DNA of 64,000 nt from Cytophagales bacterium (GTDB taxonomy: Bacteria > Bacteroidota > Bacteroidia > Cytophagales > Cyclobacteriaceae), in assembly GCA_020403045.1 (NCBI GenBank), contig JADBYK010000012.1, positions 1-64,000 on the forward strand, given 5' to 3'. The notes below the pieces were generated by a model that saw nothing but the letters and a program-made list of their open reading frames with translations, made no database searches and was not told where the DNA came from. Below, piece by piece: positions 36,058 to 47,347 of this stretch (the stretch's first letter is position 1; each line of letters opens with the position of its first letter). Position numbers and translations under genes: made by a program.

Positions 36058-36978
36058 ATGTCAGAGACAAGAATTGCCATAATCGACCTCGGAACCAACA
36101 CATTCAACCTGCTGATCGCAGAAAAAAGAATGGGAAGATTTGTAACCCTACACCAGGAACGAATCGCAGCCAGAATGGGCGTGGGCGGAATTAACAATGG
36201 CTTTATCAAGAGCGAAGCGGTCGCACGAGTACTAGAGGCACTCAAGAAACTCAAACTGACAATCGAGAAATGGCAGGTGAACACCGTGACGGCTTTTGGC
36301 ACCAGCGCACTGCGCAGTGCAACAAACGGCATTGCGTTAATTGAAAAAATTTATATTGAAACAGGTATCAAAGTAAAAATAATTTCGGGCGAGGATGAGG
36401 CAATGCTGATCTATTTCGGTGTGCGTTCGGCTGTTCCGCTGGGTTCATCCAAATCATTAATTGTGGATATTGGAGGTGGTAGTGTCGAGTTTGTTATTGC
36501 GAACGCTGACGAGATGTTTTGGAAAAAAAGCGTGGAGATTGGAGGCCAACGACTCATCGAAAAATTTCAGCACCATGATCCTATACTTCCTGAGGAAAGA
36601 GCACAGATCACCGAGTATCTTGAGGTACAACTTACTCCTTTGCTTAGTGAGCTAAAGAAGCATCTACCCGAAACGCTTGTTGGCTCATCAGGTTCGTTCG
36701 ATACGCTGAGCGAAATATATTGCCACAAGCAAGGGTTGCCTTTTCCCAAAGAGCCGGAAACCCCACTAACCATTGCGGGTTTTGAAACAATCTTTGATGA
36801 ACTGCTTCATAAAACGAGAAGTGAACGATTGGCCATTCCGGGAATGATCGAAATGAGGGTAGATATGATCGTGGTTGCCTGCTGCCTTATTCAATTTCTT
36901 TTAGAAAAACACAGTTTCAAATCAATCCGGGTTTCTGCCTATTCCCTGAAAGAAGGTGTGCTTGCCAGTACCGACTAG
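36058..36978 (+). CDS. Ppx/GppA-family phosphatase
   Basis: The 306-residue protein belongs to the exopolyphosphatase/pppGpp phosphatase family of the actin-like ATPase fold. The phosphate loops are IAIIDLGTNTFNLLIAE and LIVDIGGGSVEFVIAN, with LVGSSGSFDTLSEIY. It is the short form (about 300 residues), lacking the C-terminal HD-like domain of E. coli Ppx. It may degrade polyphosphate or pppGpp; which is not decidable. Confidence 0.93.
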   Translation: MSETRIAIIDLGTNTFNLLIAEKRMGRFVTLHQERIAARMGVGGINNGFIKSEAVARVLEALKKLKLTIEKWQVNTVTAFGTSALRSATNGIALIEKIYIETGIKVKIISGEDEAMLIYFGVRSAVPLGSSKSLIVDIGGGSVEFVIANADEMFWKKSVEIGGQRLIEKFQHHDPILPEERAQITEYLEVQLTPLLSELKKHLPETLVGSSGSFDTLSEIYCHKQGLPFPKEPETPLTIAGFETIFDELLHKTRSERLAIPGMIEMRVDMIVVACCLIQFLLEKHSFKSIRVSAYSLKEGVLASTD

Positions 36979-37066
36979 TTTTAACAACTCATTAACGGTT
37001 TCTTTAAAAATAATTAAGAATTGCCTCGAAAATATATTCGACATTTGAAAAAAAAAAATAAATCTT

Positions 37067-37720
37067 ATGAACTTAAAGAAACGTATTCTGATAGTTAGTG
37101 GAACCTTTGTTGCACTTCTACTTTTCTTTTACGGATGTAAATCCAAAACAGAAACAACCAGCCCCGATGCGACACCAGTAGCAATTCTGAATGGAACAGG
37201 AGATGTGTATCTGGTAGATACCCTAACCAGTGTTATTGAGTGGGTTGGCGCTACACCCGGTAACTACCAACACAATGGAACGATCCGCTTGAGTGCAGGA
37301 CAGTTTACCGTTAGCGACAATCAGTTGACCAGTGGAAAATTTACGATCAACATCAACTCAATCACAAACCTTGACCAAACCGGAAAAGACAAAACCAATC
37401 TTGAAGGTCATTTGAAAAATGAAGATTTCTTTGAAGTGGAAAAGTTTCCTTTCGGCAGCTTTGAAATTACGGGCATTCGCTCAGATAGCACCGGAGAAAA
37501 AATAGTAGGCAATCTGACATTAAAAGAAAAGACGAACTCTATCGAAATTCCCGCAAAGGTAAAAATCGATGAAAAGTATGTTCTCGCGGAAACACCTACT
37601 TTCACTATCGACCGTACCAAATGGGGCATCGTCTACAATTCTGGAATCATCGGAACGATCAAAGACGATTTGATTAATGATGAAATCTCGCTGAGACTAA
37701 AAATTGTAGCAGCCAGATAG
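37067..37720 (+). CDS. YceI-family lipoprotein
   Basis: The 217-residue protein has a lipoprotein signal, with Cys24 after LLLFFYG, a short linker, and a YceI beta-barrel domain from about 50 (VDTLTSVIEWVGATPGNYQHNGTIRL, LEGHLKNEDFFEVEKFPFGSFEI). YceI-like proteins bind isoprenoid or lipid molecules in the periplasm. The gene ends 6 nt before the convergent porin gene. Confidence 0.9.
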   Translation: MNLKKRILIVSGTFVALLLFFYGCKSKTETTSPDATPVAILNGTGDVYLVDTLTSVIEWVGATPGNYQHNGTIRLSAGQFTVSDNQLTSGKFTININSITNLDQTGKDKTNLEGHLKNEDFFEVEKFPFGSFEITGIRSDSTGEKIVGNLTLKEKTNSIEIPAKVKIDEKYVLAETPTFTIDRTKWGIVYNSGIIGTIKDDLINDEISLRLKIVAAR

Positions 37721-37726
37721 CGTTCA

Positions 37727-38824
37727 TCAAAACCAAGCCGTCAGGCTTCCAATTAATAGCGAGCTAGTGGTGGCCGGGTTTTGACGTTGATCTACATATA
37801 AATTATCAGGCGAAAAAAACTGGCGTCCCTCCAATCGAAGGAGTGCATTGTGATTCGCCTGATAATTTAAACAAACACCTGTGCTGTAGGAACGAAAAGT
37901 GGCGATACCCGTAATGGGCAGCTGATGCACACCCGCATCGCTATAATACTCTACCCTCCCAGATAAGGATACCTTTTGCGAAAAATGATAACGACCAATA
38001 AGGTTGGCCGTCCACCATTTGGCAGCGGTGGAGTTGATTCTCTCTTGCCAGCCTATGTATACACACGAAGTGAAATCAAACTTTTCATTGGCTTTATAAA
38101 TCCAATACAAATCCGTGAAATAGCGGTTTCGGAAATCCGGACGTTGCGCAGTTTGGTTTCCACCAAAATAGGTATCCCAGTTAAATAACATTTTTTTATT
38201 GGGTCGAAACTCTACTTGCGTTCCAATGGCTTTGTTCTTGTCGTTCGATTGAATGACTTGCCAACCATTGAGCAAATACAAATAAGCCGTCCATTTCGTG
38301 TTTAAAGGAACACTTACTTTTACCCCAGTCAAATAATAGGGAACATTCTCGGGTGCAAAAGAACGCGTGTACATTAAATGATCTTTTGAAATAGCACTCT
38401 CGTTCGTATAAGGAGAGCCTAACACGCCAACGTCCATCCATATATTTCGCTTGGCCGAAAGCCTCAGACCAACACTTGCTTCGATAATATTCTTTAGTGT
38501 GCCAGCCTCAGCAGCATAGTTTGAATTTACATAGGTCCCAAATCCAGGAACAAAGCGTGCTCGAAAATTGGTTGCGCGGTAGCGCAGGTCGATATAGGCT
38601 AAATTCACATTCATCTCATCATGACGATTGGAAGTAACAAAGTAGGGGTTAGTACCACTCGAGGGTCTATTGAAGTTGTATCCATAGTATGTATCCATAT
38701 AACCGCCCACCGCCAGACGCCCAATCACAGTTGTCTCCACTGTATCCATTGTGGCCGTGTTTATTATTTGAGCACTGCTGGCAAGTGAGGCCAAACTGAA
38801 AAAGAACAATAGCGGGAGGCGCAT
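37727..38824 (-). CDS. outer membrane porin, OmpL-like (putative beta-barrel porin-2)
   Basis: The 365-residue protein has a signal peptide (about 1-18, LASLASSAQ) and a long series of alternating beta strands ending in a hydrophobic SLTAWF. GRLAVGGYMDTYYGYNFNRP and NVNLAYIDLRYRATNFRARFVPGFG are typical of the beta-barrel porin-2 family common in Bacteroidota. It probably forms a general diffusion channel. The start at 38824 gives the better signal peptide; the frame extends to 38842. Confidence 0.88.
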   Translation of the reverse strand: MRLPLLFFFSLASLASSAQIINTATMDTVETTVIGRLAVGGYMDTYYGYNFNRPSSGTNPYFVTSNRHDEMNVNLAYIDLRYRATNFRARFVPGFGTYVNSNYAAEAGTLKNIIEASVGLRLSAKRNIWMDVGVLGSPYTNESAISKDHLMYTRSFAPENVPYYLTGVKVSVPLNTKWTAYLYLLNGWQVIQSNDKNKAIGTQVEFRPNKKMLFNWDTYFGGNQTAQRPDFRNRYFTDLYWIYKANEKFDFTSCVYIGWQERINSTAAKWWTANLIGRYHFSQKVSLSGRVEYYSDAGVHQLPITGIATFRSYSTGVCLNYQANHNALLRLEGRQFFSPDNLYVDQRQNPATTSSLLIGSLTAWF

Positions 38825-38862
38825 GAATATTATTTCTATCACAAAGAACTAAAACAATCTAG

Positions 38863-38894
38863 GTAAAAAAAAGCCCCGAAAAATTCAGGGCTTT
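38863..38894 (-). terminator. rho-independent terminator after the DUF4139 gene
   Basis: On the minus strand AAAGCCC, an 11-nt loop and GGGCTTT are followed by a run of T (38872-38865). It lies 8 nt after the stop at 38902, at the correct distance. Confidence 0.85.
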
Positions 38895-38901
38895 CGTTTC
38901 C

Positions 38902-40518
38902 TTAAAGGCCATTGATTTGCCTATCTTTTGGATACCTCACTTCGAATTTATAAATGACCTTTCTGTTTTCACTTGGTTTCAGCTCCAGTTCCCACACCAG
39001 TTTGCCTGTGTTCTTATTAAACTTTGCCCCACCTAGGTCTTGGGTACTTACTTCAATTTGGGTATTTTGTGAAACGGGTATTTGATCTTCTACTATTACC
39101 TTGATACTTTCCGCTTTCGTGTTTCGTATAGATATTTCATAGGCGTAACTTTCCTTTTTGTTGGAGCCCATGAAGCTGCGCGAAGTAAGATCTTTCAGTT
39201 TTTCGCGCTTCACCACAATTCGCTTATCGCGACCCAAAGAAACTGACAACGTGTCTTTGATAGTATTGGGATCAATAAATGACTTACCAACGAAAGTGCC
39301 TTCAAAGAAAATATTGGCTTCGCCAGGTAGTAGATTAAATTCTTCCCAACCGGTTGCTCTTGCCAACAAGAATGCATCGTTGTCTAATTTGGGAGCCACC
39401 GAATAAGTGTAGTCAGATTTCATTTCATAATTACGAATGTCCACCGTTGTTGGCTTGGATGCAGACAATACCGAATACGGAAGAGAGATATCAAATTCGG
39501 TATTGAGCGTGGTTTGAATCGTAGAAACATAATTAGCCACAGACTCTGCAGCAGGCGCAGCCATTGAGACCATTTCTTCCTTGTCTTCCATGTTTGCTGC
39601 TCTGGACACCGCACCCGTTGATTTGTACTTTTTGCGTTCTAACCCATAAGCAATCGGTTGATAAAAATCCAAATACCAGGAACTCAGTTCAGGCTTTAAT
39701 CCACTTTGGTTGGGATTTGCCGTTGACAGTTTCAACTTCACACTCTTCCATTCTTCTCCCGTACTTTGAAAAACGTTGGCTTTGTAGCTCAATTGTAACG
39801 GACTTTTTGTGTTCATCGCTCTCACGTCATAGACGGGATACCATCCTGCATTGGCCACTACATAGTTGACATCTAAATCAACGGAGGTAGCAGCCTCTGC
39901 AGAAATACTCACTACAATTTCGCTGGTGTTGCGGCCGTACATTTCATTCTGACTATTGATTTGATTATTCAGCTTCACTATCCGTTCATTGATTTTCCTG
40001 ATCTTGTCATCTTGCTTCATTCGCGAAGTAACAATATCCCCGAAGCGACTTCTGTAAAAATCGGCCATTGCTTTTAGCTCAGCAACGGTCAAATTGTGTG
40101 TGGTTCCTCCGATCTTCTGATTACTCAATAACATCTGTTCCTCTTTATTTAAAATTTCCTTCTGACTTTGCTCCAACTGCAATTGTTTTTGCAGTTGTTC
40201 CACAGAGTCCTTTAATGCCTTCAGACTTTTGGGCATATTCAACTCGCTCAGATAATTTTGCTGATGGCTAATACCTAGAATAATAAAGGTCCCTTTTCCC
40301 GTTACTTGAATGCTTTCGGGATCGAGTTGAGAGGTAAGTCCACGCACCACCAAGTTAACTCTTCCTGGCTCGATGCGGGTCTTGACTTCGCGTGTAACTT
40401 GTGCTTTGTTTAAAAAAACGGTGACGTCTGTGATCTTGGAGTCGACATTCTTCTCATTTTGCCCCATTGCGACCAGCGCACTTACTGACAAGGCGGTGGC
40501 TAAAAGTTGGTTCTTCAT
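38902..40518 (-). CDS. DUF4139/DUF4140 mucoidy-inhibitor-type protein
   Basis: The 538-residue exported protein has a signal peptide (about 1-20, LSVSALVAMGQ), the N-terminal DUF4140 region (VTDVTVFLNKAQVTREVKTRI-like), a coiled coil (about 95-185) and a C-terminal DUF4139 beta domain (NVDLDVNYVVANAGWYPVYDVR; FELDQRTVIYKF-like end). Related proteins were named mucoidy inhibitor MuiA; molecular role unknown. The ATG at 40518 gives the cleaner signal, 40530 is the alternative. Confidence 0.88.
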   Translation of the reverse strand: MKNQLLATALSVSALVAMGQNEKNVDSKITDVTVFLNKAQVTREVKTRIEPGRVNLVVRGLTSQLDPESIQVTGKGTFIILGISHQQNYLSELNMPKSLKALKDSVEQLQKQLQLEQSQKEILNKEEQMLLSNQKIGGTTHNLTVAELKAMADFYRSRFGDIVTSRMKQDDKIRKINERIVKLNNQINSQNEMYGRNTSEIVVSISAEAATSVDLDVNYVVANAGWYPVYDVRAMNTKSPLQLSYKANVFQSTGEEWKSVKLKLSTANPNQSGLKPELSSWYLDFYQPIAYGLERKKYKSTGAVSRAANMEDKEEMVSMAAPAAESVANYVSTIQTTLNTEFDISLPYSVLSASKPTTVDIRNYEMKSDYTYSVAPKLDNDAFLLARATGWEEFNLLPGEANIFFEGTFVGKSFIDPNTIKDTLSVSLGRDKRIVVKREKLKDLTSRSFMGSNKKESYAYEISIRNTKAESIKVIVEDQIPVSQNTQIEVSTQDLGGAKFNKNTGKLVWELELKPSENRKVIYKFEVRYPKDRQINGL

Positions 40519-40556
40519 ATAGATTTTCATGTGTTAATATTTATTTTTAAAGGTCA

Positions 40557-40619
40557 CATGCCTGCATGCCATAGTGGCATTTCGGCACGCAGGCATGGAA
40601 TGGCTTAGACTACCATTCC
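40557..40619. repeat. two adjacent hairpins in the divergent gap before the Ldh-family gene
   Basis: CATGCCTGC (40557-40565) pairs with GCAGGCATG (40589-40597), enclosing a smaller ATGCC/GGCAT stem (40566-40580). GGAATGG (40597-40603) then pairs with CCATTCC (40613-40619). The 225-bp gap 40531-40755 has no gene that I can support. It may hold regulatory RNA structure or repeat DNA. Confidence 0.5.
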
Positions 40620-40755
40620 CATTGAGAGTAGAGCATCTAATTGGCCATTTCATTTGTTTGGGGTAAGATGCGACAATGATCAAATTTCCATAATTCGAAC
40701 GATAATTTTATCAAAACCTTGCAAATTGCCGTTAATCTGATTTCTTCTCAACGCT

Positions 40756-41844
40756 ATGCCTAACGACCCCATTTTTGAGTACCAACCGCTCTGGCAATTT
40801 GCCCATGCTGTCTTTACAAAAATCAACTGCCCGGATGAGGAAGCAAGATTAGCCGCCAATGTGTTGTTAAGTGCCGATTTACGCGGAATCGATTCTCACG
40901 GGTTGGCCCGACTATCTGGTTATGTCCGTTTGTGGGAAGCCAAACGAATCAACAGCATACCTAAAACCAAAATTGTTCATGCCAGAGCAAGCACCGCGGT
41001 GTTGGATGGTGATGGTGGCTTGGGGTTAGTGGTAGCACCGAAGGCAATGGAAATTGCCATAGAGAAAGCAAACAATGTGGGCACAGGCTGGGTAGCAGTA
41101 AAAAATTCAAACCACTTCGGGATTGCCGCCTACCATGCGATGATGGCCTTGCCTCACGACATGATTGGCATTGCAATGACGAACGCCAGTCCTTTGGTAG
41201 CTCCAACTTTTTCAGTTGAAAGGTTATTGGGCACGAATCCCATTTGTGTGGCCATCCCTGCGGGAAATCAACCGCCTTTCGTAGCTGATTTTGCAACAAC
41301 AACGGCAGCGAATGGCAAACTGGAAATCCTTCAACGAAAAAATAAAGAAGCGCCCCTCGGATGGATTCAAAAAAAAGATGGCAGCCCATCTACCAATCCA
41401 AATGAACTAAAGGATGGGGGCGCATTGATTCCTTTAGGGAGTGATCGAGAACATGGCAGTCACAAAGGATTTAGTTTGGGCGCTTGGGTAGATATCTTTT
41501 CCGCAGTTCTAAGCGGTGCTAATTATGGCCCATGGGTTCCTCCATTTGTTAGTTTTCTCTCTCCTCCGGCCGATCCTGTTGGCGAGGGCATTGGGCACTT
41601 TTTTGGTGCGATGCGTGTGGACGCCTTTCGTCCCGCAGAAGATTTCAAATTTCACATGGACAAATGGATTACCCGCTTTCGCGAAGCGAAAACAGTTGCA
41701 GGGCAGCCTAAGGTAATTATCCCAGGAGACCCGGAACGTGAAAGTGAAATAATGCGGATGACAGAAGGAATTCCGCTCAATTTAAAAGTAGTGGAAGACC
41801 TACAAGAGCTAGCTAAGAAATTGGGAGTAGAATTTCCAGACTAG
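40756..41844 (+). CDS. Ldh-family (malate/L-lactate/ureidoglycolate-type) oxidoreductase
   Basis: The 362-residue NAD(P)-dependent enzyme belongs to the Ldh_2 family, unrelated to classical lactate dehydrogenase. ADLRGIDSHGLARLSGYV carries the catalytic histidine, and VAVKNSNHFGIAAYHAMMAL and LGTNPICVAIPAG are family hallmarks. It reduces or oxidises a 2-keto/2-hydroxy acid; substrate unclear. The final codons overlap the convergent gene by 4 nt. Confidence 0.9.
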   Translation: MPNDPIFEYQPLWQFAHAVFTKINCPDEEARLAANVLLSADLRGIDSHGLARLSGYVRLWEAKRINSIPKTKIVHARASTAVLDGDGGLGLVVAPKAMEIAIEKANNVGTGWVAVKNSNHFGIAAYHAMMALPHDMIGIAMTNASPLVAPTFSVERLLGTNPICVAIPAGNQPPFVADFATTTAANGKLEILQRKNKEAPLGWIQKKDGSPSTNPNELKDGGALIPLGSDREHGSHKGFSLGAWVDIFSAVLSGANYGPWVPPFVSFLSPPADPVGEGIGHFFGAMRVDAFRPAEDFKFHMDKWITRFREAKTVAGQPKVIIPGDPERESEIMRMTEGIPLNLKVVEDLQELAKKLGVEFPD

Positions 41845-42374
41845 AAAGAAAAGAAAACACGAAATACCCAAGGTGAGGCAAAAGCCCTATCACTTTGGTT
41901 GTAAAGAACGTCATATAACGCCATAGCGTTGATTGCTCCCCTACTTCCAAGTGGTTGTGAGTAGCCAAGGCCTAATAGCATTCTATTGAAAACCCTTCTC
42001 TGATCGCTATTAATGAAAGTAGGTGTCGAAATCAAATTATACTCTCCGTAAGCAAAAAGTTGATCAAAATTGTATCTGGCAAATGGGCTAATACCATATT
42101 GGGTGAGAGTTACTTTGGGTCGGTCAAAACTAGTTTGCTGCCAATTGATGCCAGTACCAACCGAAAATTTCGGATTTACCATGTACCCAATAATCGGATT
42201 CAGCGCATAAAAAAAATAAGTATCGCCAAAGCCGTCCGTTCCAGAGTTAAGTCCAAAACCTCCACCGAAATAAAGTCTATCTTTTAATTTTGGCTTATCC
42301 CCTTCCTCTATTTCCCTTTGAGCAATACCCAAAAGGGGCAACCCTAAAAACAACAGGACAATTACACTTTTCAT
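41841..42374 (-). CDS. small outer membrane beta-barrel protein
   Basis: The 177-residue protein has a signal peptide (about 1-18, LLGIAQ) and then a beta-barrel-like pattern with alternating strands (LYFGGGFGLNSGTDGFGDTYFF, LNPIIGYMVNPKFSVGTGINW) ending in VFRVFFSF, the aromatic C-terminal signature of outer membrane barrels. Function unknown. It lies 7 nt after the FtsB-like gene and overlaps the Ldh gene tail to tail. Confidence 0.75.
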   Translation of the reverse strand: MKSVIVLLFLGLPLLGIAQREIEEGDKPKLKDRLYFGGGFGLNSGTDGFGDTYFFYALNPIIGYMVNPKFSVGTGINWQQTSFDRPKVTLTQYGISPFARYNFDQLFAYGEYNLISTPTFINSDQRRVFNRMLLGLGYSQPLGSRGAINAMALYDVLYNQSDRAFASPWVFRVFFSF

Positions 42375-42381
42375 AAACTAT

Positions 42382-42675
42382 CTATTTTTCATTTTGAATG
42401 ATAAAAATATCTTCAGCCTCTTTTTTCATCAGATACTTTTCTCGCGCAAATTTTTCCAGCAATTCCCGGTCAGTCATCAACTCGTGCCGATCCTTCTCAA
42501 CATCGGCAATCTTTTCTTGGTAATACGCTTTTTCCCGATCGAGGTTTCGCAGTTTGGCACCTAACTTAAAGCGCGAGATCAAATCATTGGAGTCCAAGAA
42601 AAGCATCCAGACAAGGAAGCAAAGACCTGTAACGACATAAAAATTACGAAAGGCGGGCGGCAATCTCTTCAACAT
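42382..42675 (-). CDS. FtsB/DivIC-family septum formation initiator
   Basis: The 97-residue protein has one membrane span (about 13-27, VVTGLCFLVWMLFLD) and a coiled coil (about 38-70) ending FAREKYLMKKEAEDIFII, the classic FtsB/DivIC pattern. These proteins form the FtsQLB divisome complex. It sits downstream of the eno terminator, so it needs its own promoter in 42676-42770. Confidence 0.88.
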   Translation of the reverse strand: MLKRLPPAFRNFYVVTGLCFLVWMLFLDSNDLISRFKLGAKLRNLDREKAYYQEKIADVEKDRHELMTDRELLEKFAREKYLMKKEAEDIFIIQNEK

Positions 42676-42770
42676 AGCTTAAAAAATGGTTGTACGAAGA
42701 TAGGGAAATTTTAGAAATGCTAGAAACTCATCGATAAAGGCTCTGCATACTCCCGTTTTTTCGGAGCAAT

Positions 42771-42796
42771 AAAAAAGCCGGGGATAGCCCCGGCTT
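42771..42796 (-). terminator. rho-independent terminator after eno
   Basis: On the minus strand AAGCCGGGG, a 4-nt loop and CCCCGGCTT are followed by TTTTT. The stem is GC-rich and perfect. It begins 26 nt after the enolase stop. Confidence 0.92.
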
Positions 42797-42821
42797 CTTC
42801 TAACTTAGATAAATTCCGTTT

Positions 42822-44554
<1,733 letters not shown>

Positions 44555-44557
44555 AAT

Positions 44558-45643
44558 TTAAGATTTAATCATTGCCAAAAATTGATCAAACAAATACCTA
44601 GAATCATGCGGTCCTGGAGATGCCTCCGGATGATACTGGACAGAAAACGCTTTCTTGTTTTTCAATCGAATGCCCATGATCGTTTTATCATTCAAATGAA
44701 CGTGCGTAACTTCTACATTTGGATGCTTATCTAATTCTTTATCACTTACAGCAAAGCCGTGATTTTGAGATGTCATCTCGCCCAAACCTGAAATTAAATT
44801 TTTTACAGGATGGTTAAGTCCGCGATGACCATGGTGCATTTTAAATGTGGTGAGGCCTGCGGCCAACGCCAACAACTGATGCCCGAGGCAAATGCCAAAC
44901 ACAGGCTTGTCAGCTTCTAAAATGTCTTTTACTGTTTTGATAGCATAGTCCATGACCGATGGATCGCCTGGGCCGTTAGAAATAAAATAACCGTGGGGCT
45001 TCCACTCTTCCATTTCCTTGTAAGTCGTCTTGGCCGGAAATACTTGTACATAGCAACCTCTTTCGGCTAAACATTTTACAATATTGTTTTTAATTCCCAC
45101 ATCCAGTGCCGCAATCTTAATCGGTGCATTTGTATCGCCTGCAAAATAAGGCTGTTTGGTACTTACGACAGAAGATAATTCGAGCCCATCCATTGATGGC
45201 ACTTTTTTCAATTCTTCCTTCAATTGTTCGGGCGTAAGCTCAGAAGAGATGATCGCATTCATCGCTCCCTTACTTCTTATGTGCCGCACTAACTTGCGCG
45301 TATCGATATCTGCAATTCCAACCACCCCATGTTTTTCCAGGTAAGTCTGTAAGCTCTCTTTGGCTGTCTTTCGGCTGAATTCCTTTGAGAATTCATTAAT
45401 CACGATGCCTTGAATTTTGGGCGAACCCGATTCATTGTCTTCAACCACGGTGCCATAGTTGCCAATATGAGCCGAAGTGTTGACAACGATCTGCCCGTGG
45501 TAAGAGGGGTCAGTGTAAATTTCCTGATAACCGGTCATGCCCGTGTTGAAACAGATTTCCCCACCGCTGGTTCCTTTTTTACCGATGGCCTTCCCCTCCA
45601 CGAGGAGTCCGTCTGCTAAGAGTAAATATGCTTTTCCGTTCAA
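44558..45643 (-). CDS. carA: carbamoyl-phosphate synthase small subunit
   Basis: The 361-residue glutaminase subunit supplies ammonia for carbamoyl phosphate, used for pyrimidines and arginine. The N-terminal CPSase domain has GMTGYQEIYTDPSYHGQIV and INEFSKEFSRKTAKESL, and the class I amidotransferase domain has CLGHQLLALAAGLTTFK, GHRGLNHPV and QYHPEASPGPHDS, with the catalytic Cys, His and Glu. carB is not adjacent. Its last codons (IKS stop) come from a repeat-like stretch. Confidence 0.96.
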   Translation of the reverse strand: MNGKAYLLLADGLLVEGKAIGKKGTSGGEICFNTGMTGYQEIYTDPSYHGQIVVNTSAHIGNYGTVVEDNESGSPKIQGIVINEFSKEFSRKTAKESLQTYLEKHGVVGIADIDTRKLVRHIRSKGAMNAIISSELTPEQLKEELKKVPSMDGLELSSVVSTKQPYFAGDTNAPIKIAALDVGIKNNIVKCLAERGCYVQVFPAKTTYKEMEEWKPHGYFISNGPGDPSVMDYAIKTVKDILEADKPVFGICLGHQLLALAAGLTTFKMHHGHRGLNHPVKNLISGLGEMTSQNHGFAVSDKELDKHPNVEVTHVHLNDKTIMGIRLKNKKAFSVQYHPEASPGPHDSRYLFDQFLAMIKS

Positions 45644-45665
45644 GAGAGTAGAGTTAAATGGTTGA

Positions 45666-45699
45666 CAAAAATACTTTTGTTATTGAATCAGTGATCAAG
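45666..45699 (-). promoter_or_regulatory. candidate carA promoter
   Basis: The minus strand has TATTTTTG (45673-45666), an exact -7 match, with CTTG (45699-45696) 22 bp upstream as a near -33 box. The -7 lies 22 bp before the carA ATG. Confidence 0.5.
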
Positions 45700-45741
45700 G
45701 TCGAGGTTAATTCTTTCCGCATTCGTTCGAAAAAGGGCAAT

Positions 45742-45775
45742 AAAAAAGGGATCGAACGATGTCCAATCCCTTTTT
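45742..45775 (-). terminator. terminator at the end of the ribosomal cluster
   Basis: On the minus strand AAAAAGGGAT, a 13-nt loop and ATCCCTTTTTTA form a stem with U-rich end. It starts 18 nt after the rplQ stop, closing the long ribosomal cluster. Confidence 0.8.
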
Positions 45776-45793
45776 CTATGTTTTTTGAAATCA

Positions 45794-46333
45794 CTATTCG
45801 TCTTTTTTAGACTTTCCTGCCTTGCCGGCAGTCAGGTTGGCTGCTTTTTTGGGCTTTGCCTCAGTTGCTTCCGATACTACTTGAGCATCTTCAACACCGC
45901 CTTCATCTTTCTTTGCCTTACGGCCTCTGCGTGTCTTGGCCTTTTTCTCAGCGCCATCTTTTTTGTAGATATCGTTGAAGTCAACCAATTCCATCAAACA
46001 CATGTCTGCAGCATCGCCCAAACGGGCATCTCCAAGTTTAATAATCCGGGTATAGCCGCCCGCGCGATTAGCAATACGTCCGGCTACTTCGCCAAACAAG
46101 GTCTTAATCGACTCTTTGTTTTGCAAATAAGCAAAAACCGTTCTGCGTGAGTGGGTCGTGTCGTCCTTTGACTTTGTAAGCAAAGGTTCCACATATCTCT
46201 TCAAGGCTTTTGCCTTGGCTACTGTTGTTGTAATTCGCTTATGCAAGATGAGCGAAGAGGCCATGTTGGATAACAACGCATGACGATGCGCTGACTTTCT
46301 ACCAAGATGGTTAATTTTTTTACCGTGTCTCAT
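45794..46333 (-). CDS. rplQ: 50S ribosomal protein L17
   Basis: Large-subunit protein lining the exit tunnel region. The first about 120 residues are conserved L17 ([29 protein letters not shown]). The remaining about 55 are a lysine-, alanine- and glutamate-rich tail ([21 protein letters not shown]), longer than in E. coli (127 residues in all). Its ATG overlaps the rpoA stop by one base. Confidence 0.97.
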   Translation of the reverse strand: MRHGKKINHLGRKSAHRHALLSNMASSLILHKRITTTVAKAKALKRYVEPLLTKSKDDTTHSRRTVFAYLQNKESIKTLFGEVAGRIANRAGGYTRIIKLGDARLGDAADMCLMELVDFNDIYKKDGAEKKAKTRRGRKAKKDEGGVEDAQVVSEATEAKPKKAANLTAGKAGKSKKDE

Positions 46334-47322
46334 TAGTCTTCTTCCAATTTATATTTCGCAAGATCCATTCCGAATGTAAGATTCTTATCGGCCACCAACT
46401 GCTCAAGCTCAGCCAACGACTTCTTACCGAAGTTGCGGAATTTCATCATATCAGAAATGTCCAGTCTCACTAAGTCTCCCAATGACTTCACTTCAGCTGC
46501 CTTTAAGCAGTTATAAGCACGTACTGAAAGATCTAAGTCATGAAGTTGTGTTTTCAACAGCTTGCGCATATGCAACATCTCTTCGTCTACTTGCTCTACT
46601 TCGCTATCCTTCGTTGTTTCTAATTCGATTGACTTGTCAGAGAACAAACGGAAGTGCTGAATCAAAATAAAGGCAGCTCCTTCTAATGCTTTCTCAGGGT
46701 GAATCGAACCATCCGTTTCGATATCAATCAATAATTTCTCATAATCGGTCTTTTGCTCCACACGTGTGTTCTCAACACTGTATTTCACATTCTTTACCGG
46801 GGTGAAAATGGCATCGATCGGAATAAAACCAAAAACCTGCTCATTTGGCTTGCTTTCTTCTGCTGGCAAGTAACCTCTGCCCTTCTCAACTAATAATTCG
46901 ATTTCAAAATGAGCAGATTCATCTAAGTTACAGATTACATGCTCGGGATTGAGAACCTCGTAGCCTGCTGTAAACTTTGCGATATCACCTGCCTTCAACT
47001 GCTTTTGCTTCTTGATATTAACGACCACTTTCGTGTCGTTAGACTCGCCCACTTTGCGGAAACGAACTTGTTTCAAATTCAAGATGATTTCAGCAACATC
47101 TTCCACCACACCTTCTATTGTGGAGAACTCATGCAACACACCTGGTATTTTGATACCTGTGATCGCATAACCCTCTAACGAGGATAGCAATATTCTTCTT
47201 AACGCATTGCCTATGGTCACTCCATATCCTTTTTCCAAAGGCTTGAAGGTAAAGAAGCCGTGAAAGTCGTCTGACTTCTCCATCACCACTTTCTCCGGCA
47301 TTTGAAATGCTAATATTGACAT
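46333..47322 (-). CDS. rpoA: RNA polymerase alpha subunit
   Basis: The 329-residue subunit nucleates polymerase assembly and contacts upstream DNA. The N-terminal domain has [23 protein letters not shown], and the C-terminal domain has [19 protein letters not shown] and [16 protein letters not shown]. Standard position between rpsD and rplQ. Confidence 0.98.
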   Translation of the reverse strand: MSILAFQMPEKVVMEKSDDFHGFFTFKPLEKGYGVTIGNALRRILLSSLEGYAITGIKIPGVLHEFSTIEGVVEDVAEIILNLKQVRFRKVGESNDTKVVVNIKKQKQLKAGDIAKFTAGYEVLNPEHVICNLDESAHFEIELLVEKGRGYLPAEESKPNEQVFGFIPIDAIFTPVKNVKYSVENTRVEQKTDYEKLLIDIETDGSIHPEKALEGAAFILIQHFRLFSDKSIELETTKDSEVEQVDEEMLHMRKLLKTQLHDLDLSVRAYNCLKAAEVKSLGDLVRLDISDMMKFRNFGKKSLAELEQLVADKNLTFGMDLAKYKLEED

Positions 47323-47347
47323 ACGTGATTTTAATTAAAGGTTTGAC

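Noticed and set aside
40961-41389. 142-codon minus-strand frame opposite the Ldh-family gene
   Set aside because: Low-complexity composition and complete overlap with a conserved enzyme.
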